DNA from: Agromyces ramosus | Lineage (GTDB): Bacteria > Actinomycetota > Actinomycetes > Actinomycetales > Microbacteriaceae | Direction of reading: 5' to 3' | Length of the DNA: 64,000 nt | Assembly (NCBI RefSeq): GCF_030817175.1 | Contig: NZ_JAUSYY010000001.1 | Coordinates: forward strand, 3,348,001 to 3,412,000 | Shown: positions 44,839-53,992 of the stretch, in pieces | Layout of the letters: each line of letters starts with the position of its first letter | Numbering within the stretch: position 1 is the stretch's first letter | Notes under the pieces: generated by a model | Told to the model about the DNA's origin: nothing | Seen by the model: the letters and a program-made list of their open reading frames with translations, nothing else | The model's database searches: none | Translations under genes and position numbers: made by a program

Positions 44839-45837
44839 ATGGATATCGACCTCAGTGTGCTCCGCATGATGGAGCGCGAGAAAGAGATCCCGTTCGACGA
44901 ACTGGTGGAGATCATCGAGCAGGCCATTCTGATGGCCTACCTGAAGCACACCAATCCCGGCCAGCACGGCCACGCGAACCCGAACGGGGCGCGTGCGCAC
45001 CTCGATCGCAAGACCGGTCACGTGTCGGTGTACGTTCCCGAACTCGACGAAGAGGGCAACGTCATCGGCGAGGCCGAGGACAGCCCGAGTGATTTCGGCC
45101 GCATCGCCGCGTTCGCTGCGAAGCAGGTCATCAACCAGCGCCTGCGCGACCTCGCCGACGACGCGGTGCTCGGCGAGTTCCGCGGTCGCGAGGGCGACAT
45201 CGTCGCGGGTATCATCCAGCAGGGCCCGAACCCGCGCATGGTGCACATCGACCTCGGCACGGTCGAGGCGATCCTGCCGCCCGAAGAGCAGGTGCCCGGT
45301 GAGGAGTACCTTCACGGCCAGCGCATCCGGGTCTACGTGACGAGCGTGGCGAAGGGGCAGAAGGGGCCGTCGATCACGGTCTCCCGCACGCACCCGGCAC
45401 TCGTGCGCAAGCTGTTCGCCCTCGAGGTTCCCGAGATCGCATCCGGCGTCGTCGAGATCGTCTCCCTCGCTCGCGAGGCCGGCCACCGCACGAAGATCGC
45501 CGTGCGCGCGAACCAGCCCGGCATCAACGCGAAGGGCGCCGCGATCGGCGAGCTCGGCCAGCGCGTGCGGGCCGTCACGGCCGAACTCGGCGCCGAGAAG
45601 ATCGACATCGTCGACTACTCCGACGACCTCGCGACCTTCGTGGCGAGCGCGCTGTCTCCCGCCAAGGTCACGAAGGCCTTCGTCATCGACGAGGCGACCC
45701 GTGCGGTTCGTGCCCTCGTCCCCGACTACCAGCTCTCGCTCGCGATCGGCAAGGAGGGCCAGAACGCCCGCCTCGCTGCCAAGCTCACGGGCGCGAAGAT
45801 CGACATCCAGCCCGACTCGGTCCTCGAGTCGAACTGA
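44839..45837 (+). CDS. nusA: Transcription termination/antitermination factor NusA
   Basis: A 332-residue RNA-polymerase-binding factor. The N-terminal RNAP-binding domain (DIDLSVLRMMEREKEIPFDELVEIIEQA) is followed by S1 (EGDIVAGIIQQGPNP) and two KH domains (residues about 190-332; ISVSR-like TVSRTHPALVRKLF and LAIGKEGQNARLAAKLTG). It lacks the C-terminal repeats of E. coli NusA, as usual in actinobacteria. The ATG has GAGGAGG 7 nt upstream. It heads nusA-ylxR-infB; the customary rimP upstream is missing. Confidence 0.95.
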   Translation: MDIDLSVLRMMEREKEIPFDELVEIIEQAILMAYLKHTNPGQHGHANPNGARAHLDRKTGHVSVYVPELDEEGNVIGEAEDSPSDFGRIAAFAAKQVINQRLRDLADDAVLGEFRGREGDIVAGIIQQGPNPRMVHIDLGTVEAILPPEEQVPGEEYLHGQRIRVYVTSVAKGQKGPSITVSRTHPALVRKLFALEVPEIASGVVEIVSLAREAGHRTKIAVRANQPGINAKGAAIGELGQRVRAVTAELGAEKIDIVDYSDDLATFVASALSPAKVTKAFVIDEATRAVRALVPDYQLSLAIGKEGQNARLAAKLTGAKIDIQPDSVLESN

Positions 45838-45880
45838 CCCGACCGGCCTGCGTCGGCGGGCGAACAGCGCAGAGTGTAAG

Positions 45881-46126
45881 ATGGAACCCGTCAGAACGTG
45901 CATCGGATGCCGTTCGCGCGCCCCACGCTCCTCACTTCTGAGGGTCGTCTCCCAGAATTCCCACGTCGTCGCAGATGCTTCGGCCGTGCTTCCGGGCAGG
46001 GGTGCGTGGTTGCATCCGACGCTCGAGTGCTACCGGCTCGCCGTGCGGCGACGCGCCTTCGGACGCGCACTCCGCATCCGTGGCGAGGTGGACACCAGCA
46101 ACGTAGAGAACAGGCTGAACGGCTAA
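45881..46126 (+). CDS. ylxR: YlxR family RNA-binding protein (DUF448)
   Basis: An 81-residue protein with the YlxR signature RTCIGCRSRAP near the N-terminus, then GRGAWLHPTLECYRLAVRRRAFGRALR. The family binds RNA or RNase P components in some species; its exact role is uncertain. It sits in its invariant place between nusA and infB. ATG 45881 is the start (MEPVRTC); the frame is open further upstream within nusA. Confidence 0.9.
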   Translation: MEPVRTCIGCRSRAPRSSLLRVVSQNSHVVADASAVLPGRGAWLHPTLECYRLAVRRRAFGRALRIRGEVDTSNVENRLNG

Positions 46127-46213
46127 TGGACAACTCATGAGCGGCTCGAAATGAGACCCGTCCGTCATTGATGGTCCGCCCCTGTCCGGGGTCGGGCCCG
46201 GAACAGGAGAAAA

Positions 46214-49027
46214 GTGGCTGCCAAACCACGCGTACACGAGATCGCATCAGAACTCGGTGTCGACAGCAAGATCGCCCTTGAGAAGCTCAAGGAGATGGGC
46301 GAGTACGTCAAGGGACCCTCGTCGTCCATCGAACCACCCGTCGCCCGCCGGCTGAAGGCCGCGCTCGAGGCCGCTGGTGCGGCCGCGTCCGCCGCGCCCG
46401 CCGCCGCGGCCACCGCTGCGCCCGCCGCAGCCGCCAAGCCGGGCATGAAGCCCGGCCCCAAGCCGGCCCCGAAGCGCGCTCCCGAGCCCGAGGCTCCCGC
46501 GCCCGCTGAGGCTTCCGAAGCGGCACCCGTCGCCGAAGTTCCGCTGACGGTGGCCGAGCGCCAGGCGCAGGCTGAGGAGAAGGCGGCCCAGGCCGCAGCC
46601 GAGAAGTCGACGGATGCCCCCGCGGCAGCCTCGGCCGAGACCGACGTCGTGAAGCCCACGGGTGCTCCGAAGCCCGCCGGTTCCGCCCCGCGTCCCGGCG
46701 CTCCGCGCCCTGGCGCGGGAGGCACGCCGCGCCCCGGCAACAACCCGTTCTCGAGCTCGCAGGGCATGGGCTCGCGCCCGGCCCAGCCGCGCCCGGGCAA
46801 CAACCCCTTCACCAGCGCACAGGGCATGGGCCAGCGCCCGAGCCCCGGCAACATCCCGCGCCCGCAGGCCCCGCGTCCCGGTTCGCCGCGCCCCGGCGCT
46901 CCGCGTCCGGCCGGTGCAGGCGGTCGCCCCGGCGGCGGCTTCCAGCGTCCCGGTGGCGCAGGCGCCGGTGCAGGAGCTCGTCCCGGCGGTGCCGGTGGCG
47001 GATTCCAGCGCCCGGGCGGCGGTGCACCCGGTGGCGGCTTCGGCGGCCCGCGTCCCGCTGGTGGCGGCGGCCGTGGCCGTGGCCCCGGCGGCGGCACGGC
47101 CGGCGCGTTCGGTCGTGGTGGCGGCAAGAGCAAGGCCCGCAAGTCGAAGCGCACGAAGCGGCAAGAGTTCGAGATGCGGGAGGCCCCGTCGCTCGGCGGT
47201 GTGAGCGTTCCCCGTGGCGACGGCAACACCGTCATCCGACTCCGCCGCGGCGCCTCGATCTCCGACTTCGCCGACAAGATCGACGCGAACCCCGGTTCGC
47301 TCGTGACGGTGCTGTTCCACCTCGGTGAGATGGCGACGGCGACCGAGTCGCTCGACGAGGCCACCTTCCAGGTGCTCGGCGAAGAGCTCGGCTACAAGAT
47401 CCAGGTCGTCTCGCCCGAAGACGAAGACCGCGAGCTCCTCGAGGGCTTCGACATCGACCTCGACCAGGAACTCGAGGACGAGACCGACGAGGAACTCGAG
47501 CAGCGACCCCCGGTGGTCACCGTCATGGGTCACGTCGATCACGGTAAGACCCGACTCCTCGACGCGATCCGCAACGCGAACGTCGTCGCGGGCGAGGCCG
47601 GCGGCATCACGCAGCACATCGGTGCGTACCAGGTGCACACCGAGCACGAGGGCCGCGAGCGCGCGATCACCTTCATCGACACCCCGGGTCACGAGGCGTT
47701 CACCGCCATGCGTGCACGTGGTGCGCAGGTGACCGACATCGCGATCCTGGTCGTCGCGGCCGACGACGGCATCATGCCGCAGACGGTCGAGGCGCTGAAC
47801 CACGCACAGTCGGCCAACGTGCCGATCGTCGTCGCGGTCAACAAGATCGACAAGCCCGACGCCAATCCCGCCAAGGTGCGCCAGCAGCTCACCGAGTTCG
47901 GCCTCGTCGCCGAGGAGTACGGCGGCGACGTCATGTTCGTCGACGTGTCGGCTCGCGAGAACATCGGCATCCAGGACCTGCTCGACGCAGTGCTCCTCAC
48001 CGCCGACGCCGGTCTCGACCTGCGTGCGAATCCCAACAAGGATGCGCGAGGAGTCGCCATCGAGGCGAAGCTCGACAAGGGTCGCGGTGCGGTTGCGACC
48101 GTGCTCATCCAGTCGGGAACGCTGCGCGTCGGCGACGCGATCGTCGCGGGCACGGCCTACGGCCGAGTGCGTGCGATGGCCGACGAGAACGGCGACGCCG
48201 TGCCCGAGGCCACGCCGGCACGTCCGGTGCAGGTCCAGGGCCTGTCGAGCGTTCCGCGCGCCGGCGACACCTTCCTCGTCACCGAAGACGACCGCACTGC
48301 GCGTCAGATCGCCGAGAAGCGTGAAGCAGCCCAGCGCAACGCCCAGCTCGCGAAGGCGCGCAAGCGCATCTCGCTCGAGGACTTCACCCGTGCTCTCGAA
48401 GAGGGCAAGGTCGAAGCGCTCAACCTCATCATCAAGGGTGACGTGTCGGGTGCCGTCGAGGCGCTCGAGGAGTCGCTCATGAAGATCGAGGTCGACGACA
48501 GCGTGCAGCTGCGCATCCTCCACCGCGGTGTGGGCGCCGTCACCGAGAGCGACATCGACCTCGCGACGATCGACAACGCGATCGTCATCGGGTTCAACGT
48601 CCGCCCCGACGTGAAGGCGCGTGAGCGTGCCGCCCGTGAGGGTGTCGACGTGCGCTTCTACTCGGTCATCTACAACGCGATCGACGACATCGAGAACTCG
48701 CTCAAGGGCATGCTCAAGCCCGAGTTCGAAGAGGTGCAGTCGGGTGTCGCCGAGATCCGCGAGGTGTTCCGCTCCTCGAAGTTCGGCAACATCGCCGGTG
48801 TCATCGTGCGGTCGGGAACGATCACGCGAAACGCCAAGGCGCGCGTCATCCGCGATGGCGTCGTCGTCGGCGACAACCTCGCGATCGAGTCGCTGCGTCG
48901 CTTCAAGGACGACGTCACCGAGGTTCGTACGGACTTCGAGGCCGGCATCGGCCTCGGCAAGTTCAACGACATCCAGCTCGGCGATGAGATCGAGACGATC
49001 GAAATGCGCGAGAAGCCGCGGGTCTGA
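46214..49027 (+). CDS. infB: Translation initiation factor IF-2
   Basis: A 937-residue GTPase that places initiator tRNA on the 30S subunit. The N-terminus begins [18 protein letters not shown], then has a long Ala/Pro- and Gly/Pro/Arg-rich low-complexity region (about 55-315) with the repeated GNNPF(S/T)S(S/A)QGMG. The G domain has GHVDHGKT (439-446), DTPGHE and NKIDKPD. Domains II-IV follow to the C-terminus. GTG 46214 has AGGAGA upstream. The following gap holds a remarkable nested palindrome. Confidence 0.96.
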   Translation: MAAKPRVHEIASELGVDSKIALEKLKEMGEYVKGPSSSIEPPVARRLKAALEAAGAAASAAPAAAATAAPAAAAKPGMKPGPKPAPKRAPEPEAPAPAEASEAAPVAEVPLTVAERQAQAEEKAAQAAAEKSTDAPAAASAETDVVKPTGAPKPAGSAPRPGAPRPGAGGTPRPGNNPFSSSQGMGSRPAQPRPGNNPFTSAQGMGQRPSPGNIPRPQAPRPGSPRPGAPRPAGAGGRPGGGFQRPGGAGAGAGARPGGAGGGFQRPGGGAPGGGFGGPRPAGGGGRGRGPGGGTAGAFGRGGGKSKARKSKRTKRQEFEMREAPSLGGVSVPRGDGNTVIRLRRGASISDFADKIDANPGSLVTVLFHLGEMATATESLDEATFQVLGEELGYKIQVVSPEDEDRELLEGFDIDLDQELEDETDEELEQRPPVVTVMGHVDHGKTRLLDAIRNANVVAGEAGGITQHIGAYQVHTEHEGRERAITFIDTPGHEAFTAMRARGAQVTDIAILVVAADDGIMPQTVEALNHAQSANVPIVVAVNKIDKPDANPAKVRQQLTEFGLVAEEYGGDVMFVDVSARENIGIQDLLDAVLLTADAGLDLRANPNKDARGVAIEAKLDKGRGAVATVLIQSGTLRVGDAIVAGTAYGRVRAMADENGDAVPEATPARPVQVQGLSSVPRAGDTFLVTEDDRTARQIAEKREAAQRNAQLAKARKRISLEDFTRALEEGKVEALNLIIKGDVSGAVEALEESLMKIEVDDSVQLRILHRGVGAVTESDIDLATIDNAIVIGFNVRPDVKARERAAREGVDVRFYSVIYNAIDDIENSLKGMLKPEFEEVQSGVAEIREVFRSSKFGNIAGVIVRSGTITRNAKARVIRDGVVVGDNLAIESLRRFKDDVTEVRTDFEAGIGLGKFNDIQLGDEIETIEMREKPRV

Positions 49028-49035
49028 TCGTGGTC

Positions 49036-49117
49036 GGGGCTCCCGGATCTTCCCTTCAGGTGAAGAGACGGGGGCCCCTTCACCCCGATTCACCTGAAGA
49101 GAAGATCCGGGAGCCCC
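49036..49117 (+). terminator. Large nested palindrome between infB and rbfA
   Basis: Outer arms of 17 bp (GGGGCTCCCGGATCTTC at 49036-49052; its complement at 49101-49117). Inner arms of 11 bp (CTTCAGGTGAA at 49054-49064; complement at 49089-49099). One unpaired base per side makes 29-nt arms with one mismatch. A small GGGGCCCC sits in the centre. It may be a terminator, an RNA-processing stem or a relic element; it is far larger than the other hairpins here. Confidence 0.55.
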
Positions 49118-49173
49118 TTCAAGCGGATGTCGCACACGCGCATTCGATCGAGGGGAAGGGGAGGTAGAGGAAT

Positions 49174-49719
49174 ATGGCTGATCCGGCACGGGCCAGGAAG
49201 ATGGCCGACCGCATCAAGGAGATCGTCGCCAAGCGGCTCGACAAGGGGCTGCGCGACCCGAGGCTCGGGTTCGTGACGATCACCGACGTGCGCGTCACGG
49301 GCGACCTGCAGCACGCGAGCATCTTCTACACGGTGTACGGCACCGATGAGGAGCGCGAGGACTCGGCCAAGGCCCTGAAGGCGGCGACCGGGATGCTCCG
49401 CAGCGAGGTCGGCCGCAACATCACGGCTCGACTCACCCCGTCGCTCGAGTTCATCGCCGACGCGATCCCCGAGAACGCCCAGCACATCGGTGCGCTCCTC
49501 CAGGAAGCGCGAACGCGCGACGCCCAGACCGCGGCGCTCGCGTCGACGGCTGAGTATGCGGGCGAGGCCGATCCGTACGTGAAGCCGCGCGAGTTCGATG
49601 AGCTCGACGAGTTCGACGACGAGCCGCCGGCGACGCCGGCCACGGCGCCGGTCGGCGAACCCGAGGCATCCGACGACGACCTCGATCTCGACGAAGCAGC
49701 ACCCGGCGACGCACGCTGA
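49174..49719 (+). CDS. rbfA: 30S ribosome-binding factor RbfA
   Basis: A 181-residue 16S rRNA maturation factor. The KH-like core occupies residues 1-115 (ADPARARKMADRIKEIVAKRLDKGLRDPRLGFVTITDVRVTGDL). The C-terminal 65 residues are an acidic extension (repeated DE, DD), longer than in E. coli. The ATG has GGGGAGG upstream. Its stop is 6 bp from the convergent LysR stop. The usual partner truB is 7.2 kb away. Confidence 0.95.
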   Translation: MADPARARKMADRIKEIVAKRLDKGLRDPRLGFVTITDVRVTGDLQHASIFYTVYGTDEEREDSAKALKAATGMLRSEVGRNITARLTPSLEFIADAIPENAQHIGALLQEARTRDAQTAALASTAEYAGEADPYVKPREFDELDEFDDEPPATPATAPVGEPEASDDDLDLDEAAPGDAR

Positions 49720-49725
49720 CACGCC

Positions 49726-50649
49726 TCACGAGCGCGTCGGCACGCCGGCGAGCTCGCCGGCGACGGCGGCGATGCGTGCACGCAACGCTTCGATGAAGGC
49801 GAGCACGGTCGGTTGGCGGAGCGCCTCGGGCCGGCAGACGAGCCAGTAGGGGAGTCGCTCGTCGATCTCGTCGGGGAACAGGCGCACGAGATCGTCGTGC
49901 GGATCCGCGAGGAACGCCGGCAGCAGCCCGAACCCCGCTCCGGCGCGCGTCGCGTCGACGTGCACGTAGACGTTCGTGCTCGAGACGGCGTCGACCATGC
50001 CCCGCGTCGAGCGCCGTGCCTCGTCGAGCGCGTCGACCTGCAGCATCGACTCGATGAAGTAGACGAGCGGACCGCGCGCGAGCTCGCGCGTCGACGCGGG
50101 CGTGCCATTCCGTTCGAGGAAGGACCGGCTCGCATACAGGCCGAGCGCGTAGTCGGCGAGGTGCACCGCCTCGGCGCGGTGCACGTGCGGTCGGCCCACC
50201 ACCACCTCGAGGTCGACGCCCACGCGCTGCGCCGCCGCTCGCCGGGTGGCGGCAACGATCTCGAGCGACACGTCGGGGTGGGCGCGACGCACGGCCACGA
50301 TCGCGGGTGCGGCGATGTACCCGCTGAAGCCGTCGGTCGCCGAGAGGCGCACGACGCCGGCGAGCCGCGGCTCCTCGGGTGAGAGCGCCTCGATCGCCCG
50401 TTCGACCGCTTCAGCTGCCGAGATGGCGTGCTCGCCCAAGGGGGTGAGCACCCAGCCGGCGGCGCCGCGTGCGAGCACCCGGCCACCGAGGGCGTCCTCG
50501 AGCGCACTGATGCGCCGGGCGATCGTCGTGTGGTTCAAGCCGAGCTCCGCGGCGGCGGCCGTGTACCGGCCACCGCGGGCGACGGCGAGCAGCACGAGCA
50601 GGTCGTCGGCGCTCGGCGGATGCGGGGTCAGGCAGGACGAAGACGGCAT
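49726..50649 (-). CDS. LysR-family transcriptional regulator
   Basis: About 307 residues from ATG 50649. The N-terminal LysR wHTH is SADDLLVLLAVARGGRYTAAAAELGLNHTTIARRISALEDALG. A periplasmic-binding-like effector domain follows. It diverges from an MHS-type transporter gene across a short gap with a palindrome (50651-50666), so it probably controls that transporter. The frame continues upstream through the palindrome (MCNYAQ...), but a start there would bury the operator in coding sequence. Confidence 0.9.
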   Translation of the reverse strand: MPSSSCLTPHPPSADDLLVLLAVARGGRYTAAAAELGLNHTTIARRISALEDALGGRVLARGAAGWVLTPLGEHAISAAEAVERAIEALSPEEPRLAGVVRLSATDGFSGYIAAPAIVAVRRAHPDVSLEIVAATRRAAAQRVGVDLEVVVGRPHVHRAEAVHLADYALGLYASRSFLERNGTPASTRELARGPLVYFIESMLQVDALDEARRSTRGMVDAVSSTNVYVHVDATRAGAGFGLLPAFLADPHDDLVRLFPDEIDERLPYWLVCRPEALRQPTVLAFIEALRARIAAVAGELAGVPTRS

Positions 50650-50650
50650 C

Positions 50651-50666
50651 TGTGCATAATTGCACA
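50651..50666. promoter_or_regulatory. LysR-type operator candidate
   Basis: TGTGCATAATTGCACA: 6-bp arms around TAAT, containing the T-N11-A of LysR boxes. It touches the LysR start and lies about 94 nt before the transporter gene. Confidence 0.6.
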
Positions 50667-50759
50667 TTCCTCTTGCAGCTTTCGATATTGGCTGCACGGA
50701 TGAGTGCAGCCATACTCAGGCGAGGCGCGAACGCGCCGACGTATGCAAAGGAGCATCGG

Positions 50760-52130
50760 ATGACCCAGACCCCCGTTGGCGAGGCGGAGACGACCGCCGC
50801 GCCGCCCACCGGACTCCGACGAGTCGTCACAGCCTCGATGGCCGGCACCGTCGTCGAGTGGTACGAGTTCTTCCTCTACGCCTCGGCGGCCACGCTCGTC
50901 TTCGGCACCGTCTTCTTCCCGCCATCGGATGACCCGCTGAGCGGGATCATCGCCGCCTTCCTGACCTACGCCGTCGGCTTCGTCGCGCGCCCCCTGGGTG
51001 GCATCGTGTTCGGTCACTTCGGCGACAAGTACGGCCGCAAGCGGCTCCTGCAGCTGAGCATCATCCTGGTCGGCGTCGCCACGTTCCTCATGGGCTGCCT
51101 GCCGACGTACGCGCAGATCGGCCTCGTCGCGCCGCTGCTCCTCGTCTTCCTGCGGTTCCTCCAAGGCTTCGCCATCGGCGGCGAATGGGGCGGCGCCGTG
51201 CTCCTCGTCGCCGAGCACAGCCCGGCGCGTTCGCGCGGCTTCTGGGCGAGCTGGCCCCAGGCGGCGGTGCCGGTCGGCAACCTGCTCGCGACCCTCGTGC
51301 TCTTCACGCTGTCGGCGACCCTCACGCAGGAGGCGTTCCTCAGCTGGGGCTGGCGCGTCGCGTTCTGGCTGTCCGCGGTGATCGTGCTCATCGGCTGGTA
51401 CATCCGCACCAAGATCACCGACGCCCCGATCTTCCTCAAGGTGCAGGCCGAGCGTGAAGCCGCGAAGGCGGCGTCCTACGGCGTGTTCGAGGTGCTGCGG
51501 CGGTACCCGCGCGGCGTCATCACCGCGATGGGCCTCAGGGTGGGGGAGAACATCCTCTACTACATCGTCGTCACGTTCTCGATCGTGTACCTCACGCAGG
51601 TCGTGAAGGAGGGCACGACGAACACGCTCCTCCTCCTCATCGGCGCCCACCTCGTCCACTTCGCGGTGATCCCGCTCTTCGGACGGCTCACCGACCGCAT
51701 CGGCCGTCGTCCCGTCTACGCGGCCGGCGCGATCCTCGGTGCGACGTGGGGCTTCTTCGCCTTCCCGCTCATGAGCACCGCCCAGCCGGTCGTGATCTGG
51801 GCCGTGATCTCCATCGGCCTCGTCTTCCACGCCGCGATGTACGCGAGCCAGCCGGCGATCATGGCCGAGATGTTCCCGACGCGCATGCGCTACTCGGGCG
51901 TCTCGCTCGGCTACCAGGTCACGTCGATCTTCGCGGGCTCGCTCGCCCCGATCATCGCGACCGCCCTGCTCTCGCAGTACGGCTCGAGCGTGCCGATCGC
52001 GATCTACGTGATGATCGCCTGCATCGTCACGCTGGTCGCGGTCTGGGCCGCCCGCGAGACCCGCGGCCTCGACCTCAACGAGGTCGACGCGGCCGACCGT
52101 GAACGCGAGCTCGAACGACTCTCCGCCTGA
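50760..52130 (+). CDS. MFS transporter, metabolite:H+ symporter (MHS) family
   Basis: A 456-residue transporter of about twelve helices. The family motif RPLGGIVFGHFGDKYGRKR is between helices 2 and 3, and GTVVEWYEFFLYA and FAIGGEWGGAVLLVAEHSP are MHS hallmarks. MHS proteins carry organic acids and osmolytes (shikimate, citrate, proline/betaine); the ligand is not deducible. ATG 50760 has AAAGGAG (50747-50753) 6 nt upstream. It ends before a terminator hairpin. Confidence 0.9.
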   Translation: MTQTPVGEAETTAAPPTGLRRVVTASMAGTVVEWYEFFLYASAATLVFGTVFFPPSDDPLSGIIAAFLTYAVGFVARPLGGIVFGHFGDKYGRKRLLQLSIILVGVATFLMGCLPTYAQIGLVAPLLLVFLRFLQGFAIGGEWGGAVLLVAEHSPARSRGFWASWPQAAVPVGNLLATLVLFTLSATLTQEAFLSWGWRVAFWLSAVIVLIGWYIRTKITDAPIFLKVQAEREAAKAASYGVFEVLRRYPRGVITAMGLRVGENILYYIVVTFSIVYLTQVVKEGTTNTLLLLIGAHLVHFAVIPLFGRLTDRIGRRPVYAAGAILGATWGFFAFPLMSTAQPVVIWAVISIGLVFHAAMYASQPAIMAEMFPTRMRYSGVSLGYQVTSIFAGSLAPIIATALLSQYGSSVPIAIYVMIACIVTLVAVWAARETRGLDLNEVDAADRERELERLSA

Positions 52131-52149
52131 GTCTCGAACGGAGAAGAGG

Positions 52150-52184
52150 GCGGATGCCCCGGGCCCCTGGCTCGGGGCATCCGC
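52150..52184. terminator. Hairpin between MFS and mutY genes (convergent)
   Basis: 12-bp arms GCGGATGCCCCG (52150-52161) and CGGGGCATCCGC (52173-52184) with an 11-nt loop. It serves both convergent transcripts by position and again contains GGATGCC/GGCATCC. Confidence 0.6.
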
Positions 52185-52243
52185 TCGCGCTCGTTCACGT
52201 GGCCGTCGCGACCGGGCGGGTTCCCGAGTGCAGCGGTTCCGCC

Positions 52244-53131
52244 TCACGCCTCGGGGAGGTGGAAGCCCTCGCCGTCGGAGACCGCGAGCCCGTCGGCGAC
52301 GAGGCCGGCGACGGCGCGGTCGAGTTGTGCGGCATCCGCCCAGAGCGCAGCGAGCTCAGCCCTCATCACGGGTCGATGCGCCCCGCGCAGCTCCCGCATG
52401 ACGAGCCCGCGAACCTGTCGGTCCGATCCCTCGAAGCGCGCCTGCGTCGCCTTGCGGGCACCGTCGTACGGCGGGTAGCCGGCGGCACGCCAGGCGCACG
52501 CTCCGGCGATCGGGCAGTCGTCGCACTGCGGCGTGCGCGCCGTGCACACCGTCGCCCCGAGTTCCATCGCCGCGGCGTTGAACGCGCGAGCCTCGACGTC
52601 GTCGTGGGGGAGCAGGGCGGCCATCGCGCCGAGGTCGCGGGCCGTCGAGGGCGGGCCCGGCTCACCCTGACCGGCGACCGCGCGGGCGATGACCCGCCGC
52701 GTGTTGGTGTCGACCACCGGATGCCGCGCGCCGAACGCGAAGGCGGCCACCGCCCGGGCGGTGTACGGGCCGACGCCCTGCAGCGCGAGCAGCGCGTCGA
52801 GATCGGCAGGGACCTCGCCGCCGTGCCGCTCGACGATCTCGACCGCGGCCCGGTGCAGCCACAGCGCACGCCGGGGGTACCCGAGCCGGTCCCACGCCCG
52901 CACCGCCTCCGACGGCGGCTCGGCGGCGAGCGCGGACGGCGTGGGCCAGCGGCGGATCCACGCCTCCCAACGCGGGACCACGCGGGCGACCTGCGTCTGC
53001 TGGAGCATGAACTCGCTCACGAGCACGGCCCACGGCGACACATCGGCGGCTCGCCAGGGGAGCGGCCGCGCGGCATCCGCGAACCAGGCGACGAGGCTGG
53101 CGGCGATCGTCTGGGCGTCGGCGCGGGGCAT
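52244..53131 (-). CDS. mutY: A/G-specific adenine DNA glycosylase MutY
   Basis: A 295-residue base-excision enzyme removing adenine opposite 8-oxoguanine. The catalytic Glu is in SEFMLQQTQVARVVP (E40), the HhH is LQGVGPYTARAVAAFAFG, and the Asp is in VVDTNTRRVIAR. The [4Fe-4S] loop is C-x6-C-x2-C-x5-C (CTARTPQCDDCPIAGAC). It is shorter than E. coli MutY (350); the C-terminal 8-oxoG-reading domain is largely missing. The ATG has TAGGCT 6 nt upstream, and it is divergent from the P-loop kinase gene. Confidence 0.94.
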   Translation of the reverse strand: MPRADAQTIAASLVAWFADAARPLPWRAADVSPWAVLVSEFMLQQTQVARVVPRWEAWIRRWPTPSALAAEPPSEAVRAWDRLGYPRRALWLHRAAVEIVERHGGEVPADLDALLALQGVGPYTARAVAAFAFGARHPVVDTNTRRVIARAVAGQGEPGPPSTARDLGAMAALLPHDDVEARAFNAAAMELGATVCTARTPQCDDCPIAGACAWRAAGYPPYDGARKATQARFEGSDRQVRGLVMRELRGAHRPVMRAELAALWADAAQLDRAVAGLVADGLAVSDGEGFHLPEA

Positions 53132-53137
53132 CCGTTC

Positions 53138-53143
53138 AGCCTA
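53138..53143 (-). promoter_or_regulatory. -10 hexamer for mutY, leaderless-type
   Basis: Minus-strand TAGGCT, 6 nt before ATG 53131. Confidence 0.55.
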
Positions 53144-53166
53144 TGACGGGGCGCAGGGCGTCGCGT

Positions 53167-53172
53167 TAGGCT
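53167..53172 (+). promoter_or_regulatory. -10 hexamer for the P-loop kinase gene, leaderless-type
   Basis: TAGGCT, 6 nt before ATG 53179; the mirror image of the mutY arrangement. Confidence 0.55.
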
Positions 53173-53178
53173 CGCACC

Positions 53179-53781
53179 ATGCGGCTTGTCACGACGCCCC
53201 GGATCACGTTCCTGCGTGCGCTCGCCGACGAGATCCTGCAGCACTACGGTCGCGGCCGTATGATCGTCGCGATCGACGGACCGCTGCAGAGCGGCAAGAC
53301 CCGCTTCGCCGACGACCTCGCCGCGGTGCTCGCCGAGCGCGATCACGCCGTGTTCCGGGCGAGCATGGAGGACTTCCACCGCTCACGCGCCGCGCAGGGC
53401 GACTTCGGCGACGACACGCCGACACGATACCTCCGGTACGGCTTCGACGAGTCGGCGCTGCGCCGCGTGCTCGTCGAGCCGTTCCGACTCGGCGGATCGA
53501 CCGCGTTCGTCACGCGGGTGTTCGACCCGGCGCGCGATGCGTGGGTCGAGCCGAAGTGGCTGACGGGCCCGGATGACGCGATCCTCGTGATCGACGGGCG
53601 TTTCGTGCTTCGCGAGCGGCTCGCGGGCCTCTGGGACTTCCGCATCGCGCTCGACGGCGATCCCGTGGATGCCGCCGACGTGCTCGCCTACGCCGAGAGC
53701 GACCCCCGGCTCGTCGCCTCGGCGGTCGTCGACAACCGGGACGCGGAGCATCCGCGGCGCCGCTTCTTCGACAGCTGCTGA
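53179..53781 (+). CDS. Uridine kinase-like P-loop protein
   Basis: A 200-residue protein of the uridine kinase/P-loop NTPase type. Walker A is AIDGPLQSGKT (near residue 33-41), followed by the family-typical SMEDFHRSR after the second strand and LVIDGRFVLRERLAGLWDF later. It probably phosphorylates a nucleoside or other small metabolite; substrate not established. The C-terminus is ...RRRFFDSC. It abuts a relic of a surface protein gene, which begins right after its stop. Confidence 0.8.
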   Translation: MRLVTTPRITFLRALADEILQHYGRGRMIVAIDGPLQSGKTRFADDLAAVLAERDHAVFRASMEDFHRSRAAQGDFGDDTPTRYLRYGFDESALRRVLVEPFRLGGSTAFVTRVFDPARDAWVEPKWLTGPDDAILVIDGRFVLRERLAGLWDFRIALDGDPVDAADVLAYAESDPRLVASAVVDNRDAEHPRRRFFDSC

Positions 53782-53938
53782 CACCGCGCGCCCCAACACC
53801 GCCACGCTCGAGGTGAACCCCGAGCTCGACGTGGCACTCAGCTACCCGCCCGCGACGCCTGACTGTGCAGCTGCTCCGCCCGCCGCCGCGGGTGGCGGCC
53901 TGCTCGTGCTGCGTCGCACACGTCGCGTTCAGGGCTGA
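53782..53938 (+). pseudogene. Relic of a surface-protein gene, 3' end only
   Basis: Immediately after the kinase stop the frame reads ATLEVNPELDVALSYPPATPDCA, 17 of 23 residues identical to ATVEVNPTAAVTLSYPPATPECA in the intact surface protein (about codons 428-450). It then runs through a short Gly/Ala stretch to a basic tail (VLRRTRRVQG) and stops. There is no start, no signal peptide and almost no membrane segment. It is followed by its own TTCG-loop terminator like that of the intact gene. Best read as the remnant of a tandem duplicate after deletion. Confidence 0.65.
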
Positions 53939-53960
53939 CACCCGACGATCTGACGCTCGG

Positions 53961-53992
53961 CTGAGGGGGCCCGGTTCGCCGGGTCCCCTCAG
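53961..53992 (+). terminator. TTCG-loop terminator after the relic
   Basis: CTGAGGGGGCCCGG, TTCG loop, CCGGGTCCCCTCAG: 14 pairs with one G-U wobble in plus-strand RNA. Very similar to the terminator at 55770-55807. Confidence 0.7.

Noticed and set aside
46670..47110. Tandem DNA repeat in infB
   Set aside because: This is the usual Gly/Pro/Arg-rich IF-2 N-terminal region; repetition is at protein level and imperfect.
46247..49189. 980-codon open frame on the minus strand across infB
   Set aside because: It is the antisense shadow of infB, a product of GC-rich third positions. It has no ribosome site and reads as low-complexity, acidic and His-rich sequence with no domains.
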